A stretch of DNA of 64,000 nt from Rhizophagus clarus (taxonomy: Eukaryota; Glomeromycota; Glomeromycetes; Glomerales; Glomeraceae): NCBI GenBank assembly GCA_015698045.1, contig BLAL01000160.1, positions 2,418,001 through 2,482,000 on the forward strand, given 5' to 3'. The notes under the pieces were generated by a model. The model saw only the letters and a program-made list of their open reading frames with translations. It did not search any database and had not been told where the DNA came from. Positions 23,273 through 35,303 of the stretch are shown here, piece by piece (the stretch's first letter is position 1; each line of letters begins with the position of its first letter). The position numbers were made by a program, and so were the translations under genes.

Positions 23273-24049
23273 GTAATTAATATCGACTTAATTTGACTTT
23301 TCAATAATAACATTTATTTTAACATAATATAATAAATACCTTGTTATCGTGATATTTAATAAAGTAAAGTGTTTACATTGAATATAATAGGAATTAGTTT
23401 GAAAATAATATTTAATTATATTAACACGCCATGAAACGACACGTAAATTTGACACTTGAGTATACTATGTGCATATAACAAATGAATTGTAAAGATTCAT
23501 GATTAAATAAATTTTTTACGAAATCATTCCTATTTAAATTTTTTAAAAACTAATCCAGTATTTTTATTATGTACAGTACTTTTCCATATCATGATAATAA
23601 AATTTAATTACGTCATTGTTTTTAATGAGTGATAGAATTAATTAATTTTTCAATAAATTTAAAATTATTGTAAAATTAAATTATGAATATATTGAATTAA
23701 CGTAAAAAGGTGATGAGATAACGATCCTGAAAAAAGGCCAACCGCTAATGAATTAAAATTAATTAGAGTGGTTAGTATTTTTATACAATAATGTATTTGG
23801 AAATTATTTTCTTTATTAAATTTATTAAACAAATAAATAAATATTATTTTTAAAGTGTAATAAAGATATTCTTTAAATATCTTAGTTTTTTCATTTTCTA
23901 CTTTTTCTAAGATAAATGTTACACGCGACACTGATGAGCCAATCAAAATTCAAACGCTACAAAAAAATAACGTGATCGTGAATTTTTTATGGTAATCATT
24001 TGATATGAAATAATCACGTTTTACTAATAGCTCAATTCTTATTCTGGAC
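23273..24049. other. Spacer containing a kinase-derived scrap
   Basis: Positions 23727-23760 retain GATCCTGAAAAAAGGCCAAC, equivalent to the DPEKRPTANEL block of kinase subdomain XI. The flanking 250 bp (23510-23760) are repeated in the same orientation at 29280-29540. Confidence 0.5.
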
Positions 24050-25200
24050 AAAGTCCGGATGAGTCAAAATTCTAAATATCAGATTCGTACCACAAAAAAA
24101 AAGACATTTTTCCGGATATTTATTTTTTATAGGATTCCAAGTTGTGTAATAAGATGTCAATTCAATTTATTGAAAGATGACGCGCGAATTTTATTATTAA
24201 ACTAAATAATTACATTAATTTCATAAGTGTCGTAATACTACACAATTAAAATGATAAAAGTTCATACGAAACGTTTTAATTAACTATCTATTGATATGAT
24301 CTATAGCTCGTCTAGTTAATCATCACCGTACATATGAATATGCCTTATCTGTGACGCAAGAATTTACGTGAAAAATTTAGAATTGGTGATTATGAACACC
24401 TATTAGTTGCACTACAAATTCTACTACAGCACTCTCCAGGGTTGATAAGATCACAAGGTGAGCCAGGAGGTATACATTCAATAGTAGTTAAGGTTGTAGT
24501 CGTGGTTGTGGTTGTGGTTGTGGTTGTAGTCGTGGGAGTTGTAATGGTACTGGTAATGGTAGTTTCTGGGCAATCAGTTTCAGTTATAGTTTTAGTTTTA
24601 GTCTTGGTCTTGGTCTTAGTAAAGAAGCATTTGGACACAGTCTTGGTAATGGTTAAGGTATTGTGGTGACAGTCATGACAATGTTTATGTCGATAGTGTG
24701 CTTCAATATTCAATGTTAAAAAACAAAGGGAAATGACAAAAATTAATTTTAAGAATGTAGAAGAATACATTTGTATTGTAATGAGAATCTTCAAATATAT
24801 TTTTTTTTAAAAAAAAAATTTTTTTCTTAGATTTAGAAAGTTTTTATAGACAATTTGAACAACAATAATTGATCATATTCGATTATTTATATTATGCGCA
24901 AGTTTATTAATAGGATTTTGCACATGATACATAAACGAATTGAAATAGTACAAACGCATATATATTTTGTTTTATGCATTTTATCCCTCTACTGGTTCAA
25001 TTCGACGATCAAGGACAAAAAGCATCTCATTAATCCTGAAATGTGTTAGATATTTTTATCCTACATATTCAAACCAGAAAGGTTGCAGACACATATAAAT
25101 AAACAAATAAATATGTAAACGTTTGGGACCAATCACATTTTTAGAAAATTTTAATTTTTGTCCAGGCTCGTTTCCTGCTTCTATACATGTGATTAATAAA
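24050..25200 (+). repeat. Arm A of an old inverted duplication
   Basis: Three segments in this arm match, in inverted order and orientation, segments of 26330-28945. They are the region beyond the 3' end of the secreted-protein gene (24060-24140 against 28860-28945), the gene itself, and the upstream segments at 24960-25130 and 25160-25200 (against 26500-26710 and 26334-26375). Similarity is visibly imperfect, so the duplication is not recent. Confidence 0.75.
24390..24794 (-). CDS. Small secreted protein with six-cysteine knot-type C-terminus (copy 1)
   Basis: 134 residues, single exon. N-terminus: a hydrophobic signal peptide, probably cleaved after NIEA (residue ~32). Then come a His/Cys motif (HCHDCHHN), a TKTKTKTK run and a run of about 14 Thr. 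The C-terminal ~28 residues have the spacing C-x6-C-x7-CC-x3-C-x5-C, the pattern of inhibitor cystine knot (knottin) peptides. The layout is a secreted carrier with a Thr-rich, probably O-glycosylated linker and a disulfide-rich head. Copy 2 at 28191 has identical cysteine spacing. A role as effector or cell-surface protein is inferred. The antisense poly-Val frame over it is a shadow of the Thr repeat. Confidence 0.8.
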   Translation of the reverse strand: MKILITIQMYSSTFLKLIFVISLCFLTLNIEAHYRHKHCHDCHHNTLTITKTVSKCFFTKTKTKTKTKTITETDCPETTITSTITTPTTTTTTTTTTTTTTLTTIECIPPGSPCDLINPGECCSRICSATNRCS

Positions 25201-26329
25201 AATTTTTTTTCGTCCTACCTAATATCTGAGATCTTTTTTAAACTTTTTGTATTATTTATTTTTAAAATTTTAGTAATTTTTTTATTTACAAAAATTCTGT
25301 TTGTGTTTAATTAAATTATTTTTATTCTATTTTGTTGGTTTATTTTTTGATTGTTGAGAAAAAAATTTGACCATGCAATTCACGCATAAGGTTTATTTGT
25401 AGTTATATTACTATTGTATTTTTATTGGTGGCTTTTTAACATTGGAAATTGAGACGATAGCGCAAATTAAGAATTTCTTTTAATATATCAACTATTTTTA
25501 TGTAACAATAATTCAAAAATGTATCATATCTATTGTGTTGACATTTATGATGCAGCAGTGGAAGAACTAACGATTTATTTAAAGAAATCAGTAACCTAAA
25601 TCCGTAAACTTATTCTCTTCCTAAATTAAAATAAATTTGCTATATGGTAACCACATGTTGTTAGTGGACCAGGCATAATATATGATAATTATTCTTGCGT
25701 TGTGGTCAAATTTATCAACTACTACTATATCGTCTAAGATCTGATGCAATCTCTTTAGTAGATTCCCAGAATACATTTAAATTTCAGTAAGCATTCAAAA
25801 AATCAAATACGAATAATATTTTTTAACTGGTAATAAATATGTTACATGAAATTAAATTGCAATCTAAAAAGTAATAAATGTAGCAATGTTTTATTCTGTA
25901 AACTGAAATATTAATATTTTTCTAACAGCCCATTTATTTATTTATAATATAAAAATATATATTTTTTTTTTTCTTCTACGCATGTGCAAAAATGACATGT
26001 AATTGCGTATATCATTATCCGACAGAATACTTACTGTATATGGGGTTCCATAAAAAATTTGCTTGTGTAGCCACGTCGTAATACCTGATTTAATTGGCTA
26101 ATTTAATTTCATGCGCATGATTTGCATGTTGCAAATTTTTTCTCAAAAAAATAAACCAACCAAAGTAGGATAGTAATTAAATCAAAAATAAAAAAAAAAA
26201 TATAAACAATGAATTCTTGTGAATATATTTACAAAATTTTAATGCAAAAAGTTAAAAAGAAAAAAAATTTCGCATGATAGTTGAACGAATTAACGAATTT
26301 GTTTTTTTTAAAAAAAAAAAAAATTTATT
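25201..26329. other. Centre of the inverted duplication
   Basis: AT-rich, no gene recognised. The symmetry centre of the two arms lies near 25.75 kb. Confidence 0.45.
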
Positions 26330-27229
26330 AATTAGCATCAATCACATTTATAAGCAGGAAACAAATCCTATCCCAACTACGATTGATGCTTTCATAAAAG
26401 CTTTAAATTAACACAGAAATGACCAAGACGTTCGAACTATATAATATATACAGTATTTGTAATATGAATGAAAATTATGTTAAAACGAAATATAAATTGG
26501 TCAAAAATCAAATGATCCACAAAAAAATGTGATTTTGTTCCAAAGCATTTGCATATTTATTTGTTTATTTCGTCTATGACCTTTCTGGTTCGAATATGTG
26601 AGATAAAAATATTTGACACAAATCCCCAAGTCTATTTCAGGGTAAATGAATATTTTTTTGGTCTTGATCATCGAATTGAACCAGTAGAGGAATAAAATGC
26701 ACAAAACAAATATATATGGTTTTTGTACTGCATCATCTAATTATAATTCATTTATGTATCATTTACAAAATCTAATTTACTAATAATAACTTTTAAATAC
26801 TATAAAAACTTGCTATATAACAGTCACCGGAAATGTCATATGCAGATCATTTTCATATTAAAATTATCTTGCGTAATATCAATCGCATTACTTCATTTAG
26901 TAGTTAAACATTAAATTTTTTAATGTACTACACTTATACAAATTAAGAAATTGATAGATTATCATGTGTTCTATCAATTTCTATTCTTACTTTCCGATCT
27001 TGAATAATAAAATTTTTTTTTATAACGTACGAAAAACTCTCCTTAAAAACACACTTTTTTCAAGATTGAAGTTGAGAAATAAAAAAATATGCAGTTTTAA
27101 AAGTAAAAATATATGTAATTTTACGAGTAGAAAAAGTTTTTCTAAGCTTGTAATAGCGGTTATTCAGGTAGTTTTTGTATAAAACATGAAAAACTAAAAA
27201 AAACACATTATTTTTAAATATACATAAAT

Positions 27230-27875
27230 TTTTAGAACGAAATTTCATCACCTTGATCAAAGTAAAGTACCTTTTATTGCTTAAGTAAAGTTGTTTAGCA
27301 AAATCCAAAATACTTGGATCTTAAATTTTATAAATATAGGTATAATATTTGAAAAAAAACTCGCGTTTTTATAATGGAACTGACAACTAAATCTATTTTA
27401 CATATTTAGAGCGTAATTTTGGTACATTGGCAAAATGAAATTGCTTACTGCGGCTTATGTTATGTTGTTCAGAAGTGTCAAATATATTTATATTATAAAT
27501 TTTTTAAGTATATAATAAACATTCATAGAGTAATATATATTTTACAAAACTGCACTAATTTTCAATTTCTAAATTTTTTACATCTGTTTAGTGACTTCAG
27601 AGCGTAATTTCAATACTTTGATCAAAGTAAACTACATTTTGTTGCTTAAGTAGAGTTGTTTAGGCAGGTTAGATCTATTCGTATCTTAAATTTTATAATA
27701 CTATGATTAATATATATGGAGAAATTAACGTTTATATTTTCTCACTCATTTAGAAATTTTAGAGCATAATTTCAACACTTTGGTCAAAGTAAATTGCCTT
27801 TTATTGCTTAAGTAATATTGTTCAGGAGGGTCTAAATTACTTGTATATCAAATTTTATAATGCGATGATTAATAC
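27230..27875 (+). repeat. Diverged tandem repeat, about 175-bp unit
   Basis: Segments of the type AGAGCGTAATTTCAATACTTTG followed by ATCAAAGTAAA..TTTTATTGCTTAAGTA recur at about 27233, 27408 (degraded), 27600 and 27771. Non-coding. A following stretch (27930-28040) repeats TTTTGGCCAGAATTA-like words. Confidence 0.6.
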
Positions 27876-28190
27876 TTATGGGGGAATTAGCATTTTTTGT
27901 AACGGTATTAATTTCCGATCTTTAATTTTTTATTAGGCCGAAATTACGAGGTTGGCCAGAATTAGCAAAATTTTGGCCAGAATTATGAATTATTGATCAG
28001 CAAATTTAACCAGACTTAATTAATTTTGGCCAACTTTAATTATATACATGCGCTATACATTTGAAGAGGATACTGTGCCACAAATTTTTTTTTGCTAACC
28101 TTAATAAAAAAAATTTGTCTTATTTTTTTGTGACATTTCCAGTAACTGATAAGCTTCCTAAATCTAAAAGAAAAATTTTTTAAAAAATAC

Positions 28191-28604
28191 TTGAAAATTT
28201 CATTCCAACACACAATGTATTTTTCTACATTTTTAAAATTAATTTTCGTCATTTCTCTTTGTTTTTTAACATTGAATATTGAAGCACACCATCGAAACCA
28301 TCGACATAAAGATTGTCATGACTGTTGCCACAATACCGTAACCATTACCGTGTCCAAATGCCATACTAAGACCAAGACCAAAACTACAACTAAAACTAAA
28401 ACTACAACTACAACTGAACATGAAGGATGTTCATCAACTACTATTACCGATACTATTACATCTCCCACAATCACAGCCACAAGCACAACCACGGAAACAC
28501 TTACGACTACTATTGCATGTATTCCTCCAGGTTCACCTTGTGACCTTAATCATCCTGAACAATGCTGTTTTCGACTTTGTTCTGATAATAATTTGTGCCA
28601 ATAA
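28191..28604 (+). CDS. Small secreted protein with six-cysteine knot-type C-terminus (copy 2)
   Basis: 137 residues, single exon, inverted paralogue of the gene at 24390-24794. The signal peptide is nearly identical after Met 9 (FLKLIFVISLCFLTLNIEA). The His/Cys motif is DCHDCCHN. The linker is TKTKTTTKTKTTTTTE followed by a Thr/Ser-rich part, and the C-terminal head has the same C-x6-C-x7-CC-x3-C-x5-C spacing. The head residues between cysteines differ (for example DLNHPEQ against DLINPGE) while the cysteines and CIPPGSPC are fixed. This fits selection on the fold. Either the first Met or Met 9 could start; both keep the signal peptide. Confidence 0.8.
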   Translation: MKISFQHTMYFSTFLKLIFVISLCFLTLNIEAHHRNHRHKDCHDCCHNTVTITVSKCHTKTKTKTTTKTKTTTTTEHEGCSSTTITDTITSPTITATSTTTETLTTTIACIPPGSPCDLNHPEQCCFRLCSDNNLCQ

Positions 28605-28945
28605 GTTCTTGCGCCACAAATAATGCATATAGTAATGGCAAACTAGATGAGCTATGGATCATATTAATAGAAAGTTAAATTCTATAATCAAAGCGTTTTC
28701 ACATGAACTTTTACCATTTTAATTGTGTAATATTTCGACATTTATGAAGTTAATGTAATTATTTAGTTTCTAAATTTTTTAATAAATAATAAATAAAATA
28801 GAATAAAATTCTCACGATTACAGATGTATGAGAGTCTCACTTATTACACATCCAGATCTATCTTGAAACCCTATAAAAAATAAAAGTCCGGAAAATGTTC
28901 TTTTTCAGTTGGTACAAATCTGATACTTAGAATTTTGATTCAATT

Positions 28946-31503
28946 GCGACAGAAATACGTAAAAGAATTCTAGATAATTCCAGATTGATATTTTTGCTAA
29001 CAATATCGATATATTTTTTAACTAATTTTGGGCATAATTTTTGAAAAGTCATATGTTATGATTGCTTAAAATTTGATTAAAATGCTAAGATTTAAATGAT
29101 CGTAAATGGTTAGTTTAATAAAAATATTATTACAGAGCCATATTATAAGATTGCTTATTTTGGTAATTTATGAAATTACATGTTTATATGTAAATGGTTA
29201 ATTTGTACGCCAGCTGTCCTAACAATATGATTGCTGATCACTTCTATTTTAGTAATAATAAATAATTGTAATCACGTATAAATTTTTTATGAAATCATTT
29301 CTATTTGAATTTTTTGAAAACTAATCCAGTATTAAAAATATTTTATTATGTACTTTTCATATGATAATAAATTTAATTATATCATTGTTTTTAATATTAA
29401 TATTGTGAGATAGAATAAATTAATTTTTCAATAAATTTAAAACCATTATAAAATTAAATTATGCATGAATATATTGAATTAACGTAAAAGGTGATGAGAT
29501 AATGATCCTGAAAAAAGGCCAACTGCTAATGAATTTAATCTACAGAGAATGAACCAAAAATTAAATACTTGATATTCAGGCAGAAAAACGATTTCAGTTA
29601 AGATTAGCGAAGTAATGAAAAAAGAAGCCTTTGGCATCAATTTTTTTTTTAAAAAATATAAATTTTTTATTCATAATAACTAACAGTAAATAATGCACAA
29701 GAATGTAGATTAATCTTCCATTAAAAATAATGACATTTTTAATCATTTTGAACATTTTTATTATTTATTCCCTCTAGGATAGTATTCATGAATTTATGTA
29801 ATTACTTAATCATTACATTTACAGTTTACTAAACGTAGTATGGGTGGATAAATTTTTCTTTTTTTTGTAATTATAATTTGTAACTCTCAATATTAATCAA
29901 AATTCGCGTCTAAATACACGACTAAAATCGGTTGGATTATTTTGATTATTATTTTTATTCTATATCATCAGTATGACTGTGTCTTCGAAAACTTTCAAAA
30001 TTATAACTGATAAGGCAAGGTAATTTAATTAATAAAGTAAAACGTGAACTAAAAAAAAAAAAAAATCAAACCAGAACCTCAATAATTTAAGTCTTCTTAA
30101 TTCAAAAAATTATCGCAAATCAAGTTTCTGCCCGAATATTTGACCCTTAACTGTCATTGGGTTGCAATTGGTCCCCTACAAGTATATAAATGTGCACCAA
30201 ACATTGTAATAAAAAGAATATTTTTAATCTAGGTTGGGTTTTTTTTAATTCGGGTGAAATCAATTTATGTACTACAAGTGCCTGTATCTCGATAAACCGA
30301 CATGAGGTTATAATGAGCGACACAAAATTCTGGTAATTAATTACTTCAAAGTCCCTGGTAAACGACAAAAATCGATGAAAGAGAAGAAGAAAGATTCAGA
30401 CAATAGAAAGTCTGAAAGTTTTCGACCTCGCGTCAAGCAAAACCATGAAAGCTCAAAGAACAGGCAATCTTTCATTAATACTTTCTAAATTTGCTGAAAA
30501 AAGTTGGAAGTTTTTTAATTAAATTTCTAGCTATTAGACTATTATTTTATTAACACCTAATAGTAGAGTTTCATTTTTGTTTTTTTTTTCATTTTTTTTA
30601 GAGTTTTGATTAAAGGTTTTTTTTTTATTTCGCTTTACAGTATGTCGTTTTCCCTTTTCCCTCTTTTTTTTATTTAACCTTCCCTCTTTGGGGGGTCGTC
30701 TAAAGCGGGGGTAATTCGCTCGATTTATAAAGATTTTTGGCCCGCATTACGGCATTGAAAAATTACGATGAATGTGACAATATTACTAACCGAAAAATTG
30801 TCTCCAGAATACTTAATGAAAAATGAAAAGTAGAAGGGTGTGACACGGGTGACAAATATTTTACTATTATCACGTGATTTGCCCGCTTTAGACATCCTCC
30901 CTCTCTGGCCACTTTGTAAGGCAGTATGTTAACCTTATGTAGGTTCATGTGATGTGATATCTTACTTCGATGGATGCCAAATATTTTGGTTGATTAACTT
31001 AGATGTGAAGGCGTCTATAAAAATTTTCCTTATTTTTTACGATTGCTTAATAATAAATTTTATTGATTATAAAATTATATAACGACATATTGTGCTATGT
31101 CATCATAAAAAGAAACTCGAAACTTGTCATAATGACCATCTTGACATCTCGCTATAACTGATGACAAAAATCTCTCAGACATGTCATGTAACGAACGGCG
31201 CTTGTGCCATCCAAATATTGTGCGGATGATCTGAAAGTTTTCTGACGGGATGATCAAAAAAAGGATTATTTCAATAATCTGCATTCCAATGTTATTATTA
31301 TAAGTTAACCCCCATAGTATGACTGACAAAACATCAAAACATCGGAATATCGAAATATGCCAAATATAGTATAGTAGAATTTTGTACTCGGGGTTATAAA
31401 TGTTTGTGTCAAATATGGTAATACGTATTGTGATAGTCGCATCAAAAGTATATAAAGCCGAATAACCAGATTCCCTTTTAAATCAAACATTAGTAAGGTA
31501 AAA
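28946..31503. other. Intergenic with a kinase-derived scrap
   Basis: Positions 29440-29620 contain kinase subdomain XI remnants (DPEKRPTANE) joined to a piece like the downstream tail exon (NEPKIKY). They lack the rest of the gene and match 23640-23790. Elsewhere there is no convincing gene. GTCTAAAGCGGG occurs at about 30694 and, inverted, at about 30885, possibly a worn TIR element. Confidence 0.45.
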
Positions 31504-33589
31504 ATGACTAAATCATCCGGAAATTTTTCCTGTTCATTGATCATTTTCGTTATCTTAATAATATGGCACATGCTAACTATTGAAATCGTTGACGCAGCAG
31601 CTATAAGTATGATTATAGTACCATTTGGCATGCGGATTTCAGATTTTTAGTATTAAAACTTTTTTTCTTAACCTAGACCCTACTTATAGCATTGTATCAA
31701 GCAATCTATGTGATCCAAATGTAAAGCAGGTAAAGAAGTCATATTTTTCATATTTTTCATACATATATATATTAGATATTAACCATTCTCCACGTTCCTC
31801 CAGTATTCCGGTTATATAAAAGTTGATCAACATACAAACTTATTTTTTTGGTTTTTTGAATCGAGAAATAATCCTCAAACTTCTCCATTAACATTATGGT
31901 TAAACGGAGGTCCAGGATGTTCTTCAATGATAGGATTATTCCAAGAAATGGGTCCTTGTAGATCTTTGGTAGGAGGATCAGATGTAGAAATATTTCCTGA
32001 AAGTTGGAATCAAGTTTCTAATATGTTATTTGTTGACCAGGTAATAAAAATGTTTTCTAATATACGGACGGTACTATAATAATTATTGAATAACTCACTA
32101 TTTTTGTTTATAGCCTGTTGATGCAGGATTTTCATTTGGAGCTAGAACCGCAGTAACGACGGAACAATCTTCTAAGAATATGTACATATTTTTACAAAGA
32201 TTCTTTGAAAAATTTCCAGAATATTCTAAAATGAATTTTCATATTTTTGGTGAATCTTATGCAGGACATTACAGTAAGTTTTAGATTATTTCAATGTTAT
32301 TTCATCGCAATCTATATTCGTAATAACACAAATTCTTTACTGCGGCTCACTAGTACCTTCTATTGCAAAATTAATCGACGAAAATAATATTTTAATTAAT
32401 TCTAATAAATTAAAAGCGATTCCAATTAATCTTAAATCTGTTGGAATTGGAAATGGTTGGATCGATTCTAAAATTGTATAGTAAATATCTTTTATATATA
32501 AATTATATATTACGTGCATATCTACATATTAAATATATTAACATTATTTTAATCGTGTAGTAAATCTTATCCTGATTTTATAGAATTTAATTCATGTAAG
32601 TTTAGAAACCCTTAATCAATATTTTTGATAAATTATTATACATCTTAATTTATGTCGCCTGTACGTAATAATCATTTATTAGATGGTCCCATATTAAATG
32701 CGAGCGAAATTGTGGCAATGCGGTCATTTTTACCTAAATGTGAATTATTACGTAAGTTTTTAAATCCTTTTGAGAATTCCTAATCATAACTTTAAAACCC
32801 CAATAACTTCTCTTTCTCGTCAGTTGATAAATGTTATACAACAGGAATTTTGAAAGATTGTGTATTAGCGGATAATTTTTGCAACTCTAAATCTGATCCT
32901 TACTTTTCAAAAGCTGGATTAAATCCTTATGATATTAGAACTTCTATAACGACACTATCTACTTATCCACCAGAGGATTATATGATTTATTTGGCTAAAC
33001 CTGAAGTAATGACAGCCATTGGAGCGCAAAAAAAATATGTTAATTGTTCGTTAATTACTAATGAACTTTTTTACGCTAATGGTGACGAGTAAGTAAATGT
33101 ATATTTTTTTGCGATTCAGATCGAAGAAATATACTAATTTCATTTATTTTATGTTTTGATAATTTTCCCAGGTCATATAGTCGTAAGCCAGATATTGAAT
33201 ATCTTCTTAATAGAGGATTCCCTGTGTTATTATATTATGGTGATGCTGATTATATTTGTAATTGGTAAATAAATTTGTCAATTTTTTTTCCTTTAATTTG
33301 AACTTTTTTTCTTTTTATTTAATAATTTGCCTTTTTATTTTTTTTTTTTAGGTTCAGTGGAATTGAATTAGCAAAGGAATTAATATGGTCCTATCAAACA
33401 GATTTTAATAAAACTCCAATGAAAAAATGGATAGTTGGTAATAACCCTGCTGGAGAAATTATGTCTTTTAATAAATTAACATTTATTAGAATATATGGTG
33501 CAGGTCATGAAGTACCATTTTATCAGCCTGCAAACTCCTTAGAAATGTTTACAAAATGGATTCATAATGAAGCGTTAACAACAGTATAA
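31504..33589 (+). CDS. Serine carboxypeptidase (S10 family), secreted or vacuolar
   Basis: Removes C-terminal residues from peptides. Exons: signal-peptide piece from 31504 to 31729 (see below), 31804-32040, 32114-32273, 32354-32480, 32561-32595, 32683-32751, 32824-33088, 33172-33264 and 33352-33589, in frame from the second onward. Motifs: [12 protein letters not shown] start of the mature enzyme, [10 protein letters not shown] oxyanion region, [12 protein letters not shown] with the nucleophilic Ser, [10 protein letters not shown] with Asp, and [11 protein letters not shown] with His. The catalytic triad is complete. Oddity: the hydrophobic leader at 31504-31620 ([20 protein letters not shown]...) is one frame away from the [15 protein letters not shown] segment that follows. 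No intron of normal size reconciles them, so either a one-base frameshift lies at about 31600-31660 or the true first exon differs. Confidence 0.82.
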
Positions 33590-34080
33590 TTAAGAATTAT
33601 AAAATTTCTTCATACTATTTATTCTTAATTATTTAATTATTTAAAATTTTTCTTTTAATTTAGCCAAAATCTTTCAATTAAAATTTACTAATCGTGCGAT
33701 ATTAGCACATTCATTCATTCAATTTGCCACTCATCCTGTAATAAATTTGGCAAAATATCTCTAATTTCTCTATATTTTCAATAATCAGTTGATTTAACGC
33801 CATAAACAAAGTAACTAATTTTATTAAAAATGCGATTAAAAATAATTTAATGAGGAAGATATTATTATTTTTTTTTATTTTTTGCAAATATAAAGATATA
33901 ATGTGACAATTATAACATATTTAATATAATGTGACGACAATTATAACAACTATTTTGTAGTGATATTTTTATCAAAATGGTGCAAGAAAACGAAAAAGAT
34001 TCAGAATCAAAAATTATATAAAGGATGAATATTCTGTTCAAAAAAAATCTTTACAGTTGATATATTTACAATAAAAAAAA
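33590..34080. other. AT-rich spacer
   Basis: 3' flank of the carboxypeptidase gene; no gene seen. Confidence 0.4.
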
Positions 34081-34809
34081 ATGAATCTTATAACTAATAA
34101 ATCATCCGGAAAATTTTCTTGCCTATTCATGTGTCATAAGCCCCCAATCCAAAGACATGATACAGCACTGTCAATGACAAATAATATTGCACAAGAATGA
34201 GGTGGTAAGTGCCTTTCTACAGAATATATTAATACAGATACCCCAATGCTTTGAAAATGTGCCAAAGGTCATGGATGGTCTACAACCCTTTATCAAATAA
34301 AAAATATGAGAAGATGGTGCATACAATGTGCTGGCAATCTTCTCTGTGGTCATTCAGAAACTAAGGAATTGCTCATAATAAAGGAGGTATGTGTCTTTCT
34401 ACAGAGTATAGAAATCTCTGTATTCTGATGCAATAGATGTGTAATAAAGGTCATAAATGGTTTGCTAGTTTTAATAGTATTAAGCATATTAAATCTTGGT
34501 GTCCATATTGCTTAAATAAGCATGAAAATCTATATCGCGAAGTCATAACTAACATTCTTGGCCCACCTTCTAGCATCCACCAACTGGATTTCTTGAAAAT
34601 ACCTGAACATCTTTGAGGACTAGAACTTGACATCTATTATTCACAGTATGGATTTACTATAAAAGTACAAGGTAAACAACATGAGCAACATGTAAAATAT
34701 TTTCACAAAGTCCAGAAGAATTTGAAAAGCAGTTGATGTGTGATCAGCTCAAAAAAGAACTTTATGAAAAGAATTTGATTGTAACCTTAAAATTTTATAT
34801 GCTTCTGTG
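34081..34809 (+). pseudogene. Relic of a zinc-ribbon / endonuclease-like gene
   Basis: Reads through stops as a recognisable protein. NNIAQE-stop-GGKCLSTEYINTDTPML-stop-KCAKGHGWSTTLYQIKNMRRWCIQC is one treble-clef/zinc-ribbon repeat. A second repeat follows (GGMCLSTEYRN..., CNKGHKWFASFNSIKHIKSWCPYC). Then comes a nuclease-like part, GLELDIYYSQYGFTIKVQGK followed by QHEQH, and a tail QLMCDQLKKELYEKNLIV. The Cys/His pattern with C-x-GH-x-W is that of the repeated treble-clef domain also found in large DNA viruses and some fungi. ELD-IYY..IKVQG-KQHE resembles a Vsr/restriction-type active site (inference). At least five in-frame stops and three frameshifts are visible, so it is dead. Confidence 0.7.
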
Positions 34810-35303
34810 ATTCACTATTATTTTTTCAACTATATTTTTTTCATTTGGAATTACAATAAAAATTTCTCTAATACATAATTAAAAGGATAAAGCCAAATTG
34901 GGCAAAACTCAAAAATATTCGAAGTAAAATCATGATTTCAGTTTTATTAGCTTAGCATAACGAAGAAAATTGCTTTTTCTAGAGAGATGCTATTGATTTA
35001 TAATTTTTCACTGATAAACAAATTACTGCAAAAAAATGCTTGATTTATTTAGATGAGAACTTGAATATCCAAGGACTTCTTTTAGTTTTTGACAAGTAAC
35101 ATATTTAGATTTGTGATTTCAGAAATTGTTAGAAATAAAAGAATATAACAGATTATTAAAAAGATTTTTTATTAGTATAACTGAAATCTTATTTAGTCGC
35201 TTGTTAACTCCAATCACTTGACCATAAAATGCTAATAATTACCTAATTCTATCATTTTAAGCAAACTAAAAATAAAAGTGATACCTTTGGCCGATATTTT
35301 TCA
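34810..35303. other. Spacer
   Basis: No gene recognised. Confidence 0.4.

Larger units (their letters stand above)
26330..28945 (-). repeat. Arm B of the inverted duplication
   Basis: This arm has the reverse order and orientation of arm A. The interval between its conserved upstream block (ends about 26710) and its gene (starts 28191) is about 1.3 kb longer than in arm A. The extra DNA includes the tandem repeat at 27230-27870. Confidence 0.7.

Noticed and set aside
24442..24669. 75-codon frame of almost pure Val
   Set aside because: Antisense shadow of the Thr/Lys-Thr linker of the secreted protein.
30630..30935. Possible TIR element with GTCTAAAGCGGG in both orientations
   Set aside because: The outer ends do not match and no target duplication is visible; too degenerate to call.
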